This document shows positions 62,375 through 64,000 of a DNA stretch of 64,000 nt, piece after piece. The stretch is from CAVQOB01 sp963714325 (GTDB taxonomy: Bacteria > Pseudomonadota > Alphaproteobacteria > Rhizobiales > Hyphomicrobiaceae). The position numbers and the translations under genes are program-made. The stretch spans positions 1-64,000 of the forward strand of contig CAVQOB010000003.1 in the NCBI GenBank assembly GCA_963714325.1, read 5' to 3'. Below the pieces are notes generated by a model. It saw nothing but the letters and a program-made list of their open reading frames with translations, was not told the origin of the DNA and made no database searches. Every line of letters begins with the position of its first letter. The first letter of the stretch is position 1.

Positions 62375-64000
62375 TTACGGTTGGTGCGATGGGCGGTTTG
62401 GCGATCGTTGAGCGGTGATCCGCCCGGGAATCCCGGCAGCCCTGGCGGTGGCGTGCTGCCGTTGAGTTTGGTCGCGGGCGGCGGTTGACTCCGCGTGACG
62501 TAAGGGCGGCAGCGGTGGCGGTTGGGACGTCCTGATCGCTCTGCCGGCGATCAGATCGGCGGCCCAGGGCACGCCTTTGGCGTGCCAGAAGGCGGCGGCG
62601 AAGTCGGCCGGACCAACCTCCGCTACAATGCGATCAATGAGTTTCTGATCGTCGGGTGATCCAGCCCCGGCGAGCGCTAAGCCGACGGGTCCGAGATCCA
62701 AATCGAACAGCCGATTGCCGCGCGCGGTTTGGGCGTAGTAGTCGCGCTTCGGCGCAGCGGTTGAGAGAATCTCGATCTGGCGATCATTGAGACCGAAGCG
62801 GCCATAGACGGCGCGGGCCTGCGGCTCGAAGGCGCGATCGTTGGGGAGGAAAATGCGTGTCATGCAGCTTTCGATCAGCGCTGGCGCGATCGACGAGCGC
62901 TCGATGTCGGCGAGCGACTGCGTGGCGAACACCACGGCGACGTTTTTCTTGCGCAGCGTTTTCAGCCACTCGCGAATGCGTGCCGCAAACAGGGGATCGT
63001 CGAGGAACACCCAGGCCTCGTCGAGGATGAGCAGCGTTGGGCGGCCGTCAAAGCGGGCCTCCAGCCGATGGAACAGATGCGTCAAAACTGGCAACACCAG
63101 TCGCTTGGTCTGCATCAACCCGTCCGTCTCAAAATGCATGACGTCGGCGAGGTCGAGCGTCGCGTCGGCGCCATCGAGGAGGCGACCGTAAGGGCCGTCG
63201 AGCGTGTACGGCATCAACGCCGCCATCAGCGCGTTGGATTGAATGAGCACGGCCAACCCGGTCAGTGTTCGTTCGGAGCGTGGCGCGGTGGCAAGGCTCT
63301 GCAGTGCCGTCCAGACGGTGTCTTTGATCTCCGGCGTGACCGTGACGTTCTCGTTGGCGAGCAGGCCCAGCACCCATTCCAGCGCGATCGCGATCTCTGC
63401 GGGTTGATCGATGTGCGCGAGGGGTTGCAGGGCGATCGTGCCATCGAGGGCGAGGTCGAGACTGCGGCCCTGCATGGCGAGCACCGCCGCGCGTGTCGAT
63501 CGTCCCTTGTCAAAGATCACGACCTGCGCGCCGTTGAAACGGCGGAACTGCAACGCGAGCAGAGCCAGCAGCACCGATTTGCCGGAGCCCGTGGGTCCCA
63601 CAACCAAGGTGTGGCCGACATCGCCGACATGCAGATCGAGCCGGAAGGGCGTCGCGCCGCGCGTTCGCGTCAGCATCAGGGCTGGTGCCTGCAGATGCGC
63701 GTTGCCTTCGGGTCCGGCCCAGACCGCCGACACCGGCATGATGTGCGCGAGATTGAGCGTGTGGACGATCGGCTGCCGCACATTGGCGTAAGGATTGCCG
63801 GGCAGCGCGCCGAGCCACGCCTCGACCGCGTTCAGCGTTTCGCGGATGGTCGCGAAGCCGCGGCCATTGACGATGCGCTCGATCGCTAAGAGCTTGTCGT
63901 TGGCGCGTTGCGGGTTAGGGTCGGCGACGACCAGCGTTGTCGTCACAAACCCAAACGCCACATCGTCGGCCCCGAGTTCCTGCAGCGCCTCATCGGCGTC
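62375..64000 (-). CDS. trbE: TrbE/VirB4-type conjugation ATPase, N-terminus beyond the window
   Basis: The frame is open to the right edge (DADEALQELGADDVAFGFVT). Walker A is HTLVVGPTGSGKSVLLALLA near 63,580, and Walker B is RPTLLILDEAWVFLDDPLFA, followed by the conserved LRKKNVAVVFATQSLADIER. A Pro/Arg-rich tail (AIRTSQPPPLPPLRHAEST) follows. About the last 540 of roughly 800 residues are present. VirB4-class ATPases power pilus and pore assembly and contact the coupling protein. No frameshift is seen in this part. Confidence 0.95.
   Translation of the reverse strand, partial: DADEALQELGADDVAFGFVTTTLVVADPNPQRANDKLLAIERIVNGRGFATIRETLNAVEAWLGALPGNPYANVRQPIVHTLNLAHIMPVSAVWAGPEGNAHLQAPALMLTRTRGATPFRLDLHVGDVGHTLVVGPTGSGKSVLLALLALQFRRFNGAQVVIFDKGRSTRAAVLAMQGRSLDLALDGTIALQPLAHIDQPAEIAIALEWVLGLLANENVTVTPEIKDTVWTALQSLATAPRSERTLTGLAVLIQSNALMAALMPYTLDGPYGRLLDGADATLDLADVMHFETDGLMQTKRLVLPVLTHLFHRLEARFDGRPTLLILDEAWVFLDDPLFAARIREWLKTLRKKNVAVVFATQSLADIERSSIAPALIESCMTRIFLPNDRAFEPQARAVYGRFGLNDRQIEILSTAAPKRDYYAQTARGNRLFDLDLGPVGLALAGAGSPDDQKLIDRIVAEVGPADFAAAFWHAKGVPWAADLIAGRAIRTSQPPPLPPLRHAESTAARDQTQRQHATARAAGIPGRITAQRSPNRPSHQP

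Noticed and set aside
1..64000. CRISPR array, rRNA operon or complete prophage
   Set aside because: No regularly spaced repeats, no ribosomal RNA sequence and no capsid, tail or terminase genes were seen.

Overview
The window does not read as one natural chromosome segment. It holds four blocks with different composition and gene content, joined without any insertion sequence or attachment site at the joins: (A) 1 to about 840, AT-richer, part of a Bacteroidota-like von Willebrand A protein; (B) about 850-12,520, a leftward exopolysaccharide/O-antigen cluster; (C) about 12,525-27,720, ordinary Hyphomicrobiales-like (alphaproteobacterial) chromosome genes; (D) about 27,720-64,000, a GC-rich alphaproteobacterial integrative and conjugative element. 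Joins A/B and C/D create in-frame hybrid ORFs, and join B/C brings together two truncated genes. Most longer genes in all four blocks also carry single-base frameshifts that split otherwise conserved proteins. The simplest reading is a chimeric long-read or metagenomic contig with uncorrected indels, so broken genes are annotated as single genes with the frameshift noted. No rRNA, complete tRNA or CRISPR array was seen.

Block B encodes two glycosyltransferases, a membrane acyltransferase, an O-antigen-ligase-like protein, a ChbG/HpnK-type deacetylase, an asparagine-synthetase-like amidotransferase, a secreted beta-helix protein, a FemAB/GNAT-like transferase and fragments of a methyltransferase and of an alpha-helical barrel-like protein. 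Together these suit the building, decorating and exporting of a surface polysaccharide.

Block C carries an arginase tail with a polar amino-acid ABC permease pair, a LysR regulator, a 3-hydroxyisobutyrate-dehydrogenase-like enzyme, an AlkD-like DNA repair protein, an Lrp regulator, a glutathione transferase, a membrane-anchored nuclease, a sensor histidine kinase, cobT/cobS, a DUF1289 protein, a retropepsin-like protease, a TauE/SafE exporter, dusA and a LacI regulator. A three-hairpin small-RNA candidate lies between the exporter gene and dusA.

Block D has two conjugation modules. The DNA-processing module (28-35 kb) has a TraA-type MOBQ relaxase, a recognisable oriT, traC, traD, traG and a LuxR-type regulator. 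The mating-pore module (56.6-64 kb) has trbE-J-L-F-G-I followed by DUF736. Between them lies a cargo and defence island bounded by two P4-type integrases, each with a tRNA-derived attachment-site candidate. The cargo is two DUF4143 ATPases under matching 31-bp palindromes, an AT-rich four-gene P-loop NTPase and membrane-protein locus of unknown function, a TOTE-type primase-helicase divergent from a SWIM/SNF2 helicase, an AbiE toxin-antitoxin pair, and beyond the second integrase a TacAT pair and duplicated AlpA regulators. The NTPase/membrane locus (37.3-40.8 kb) is the best candidate for an undescribed system.
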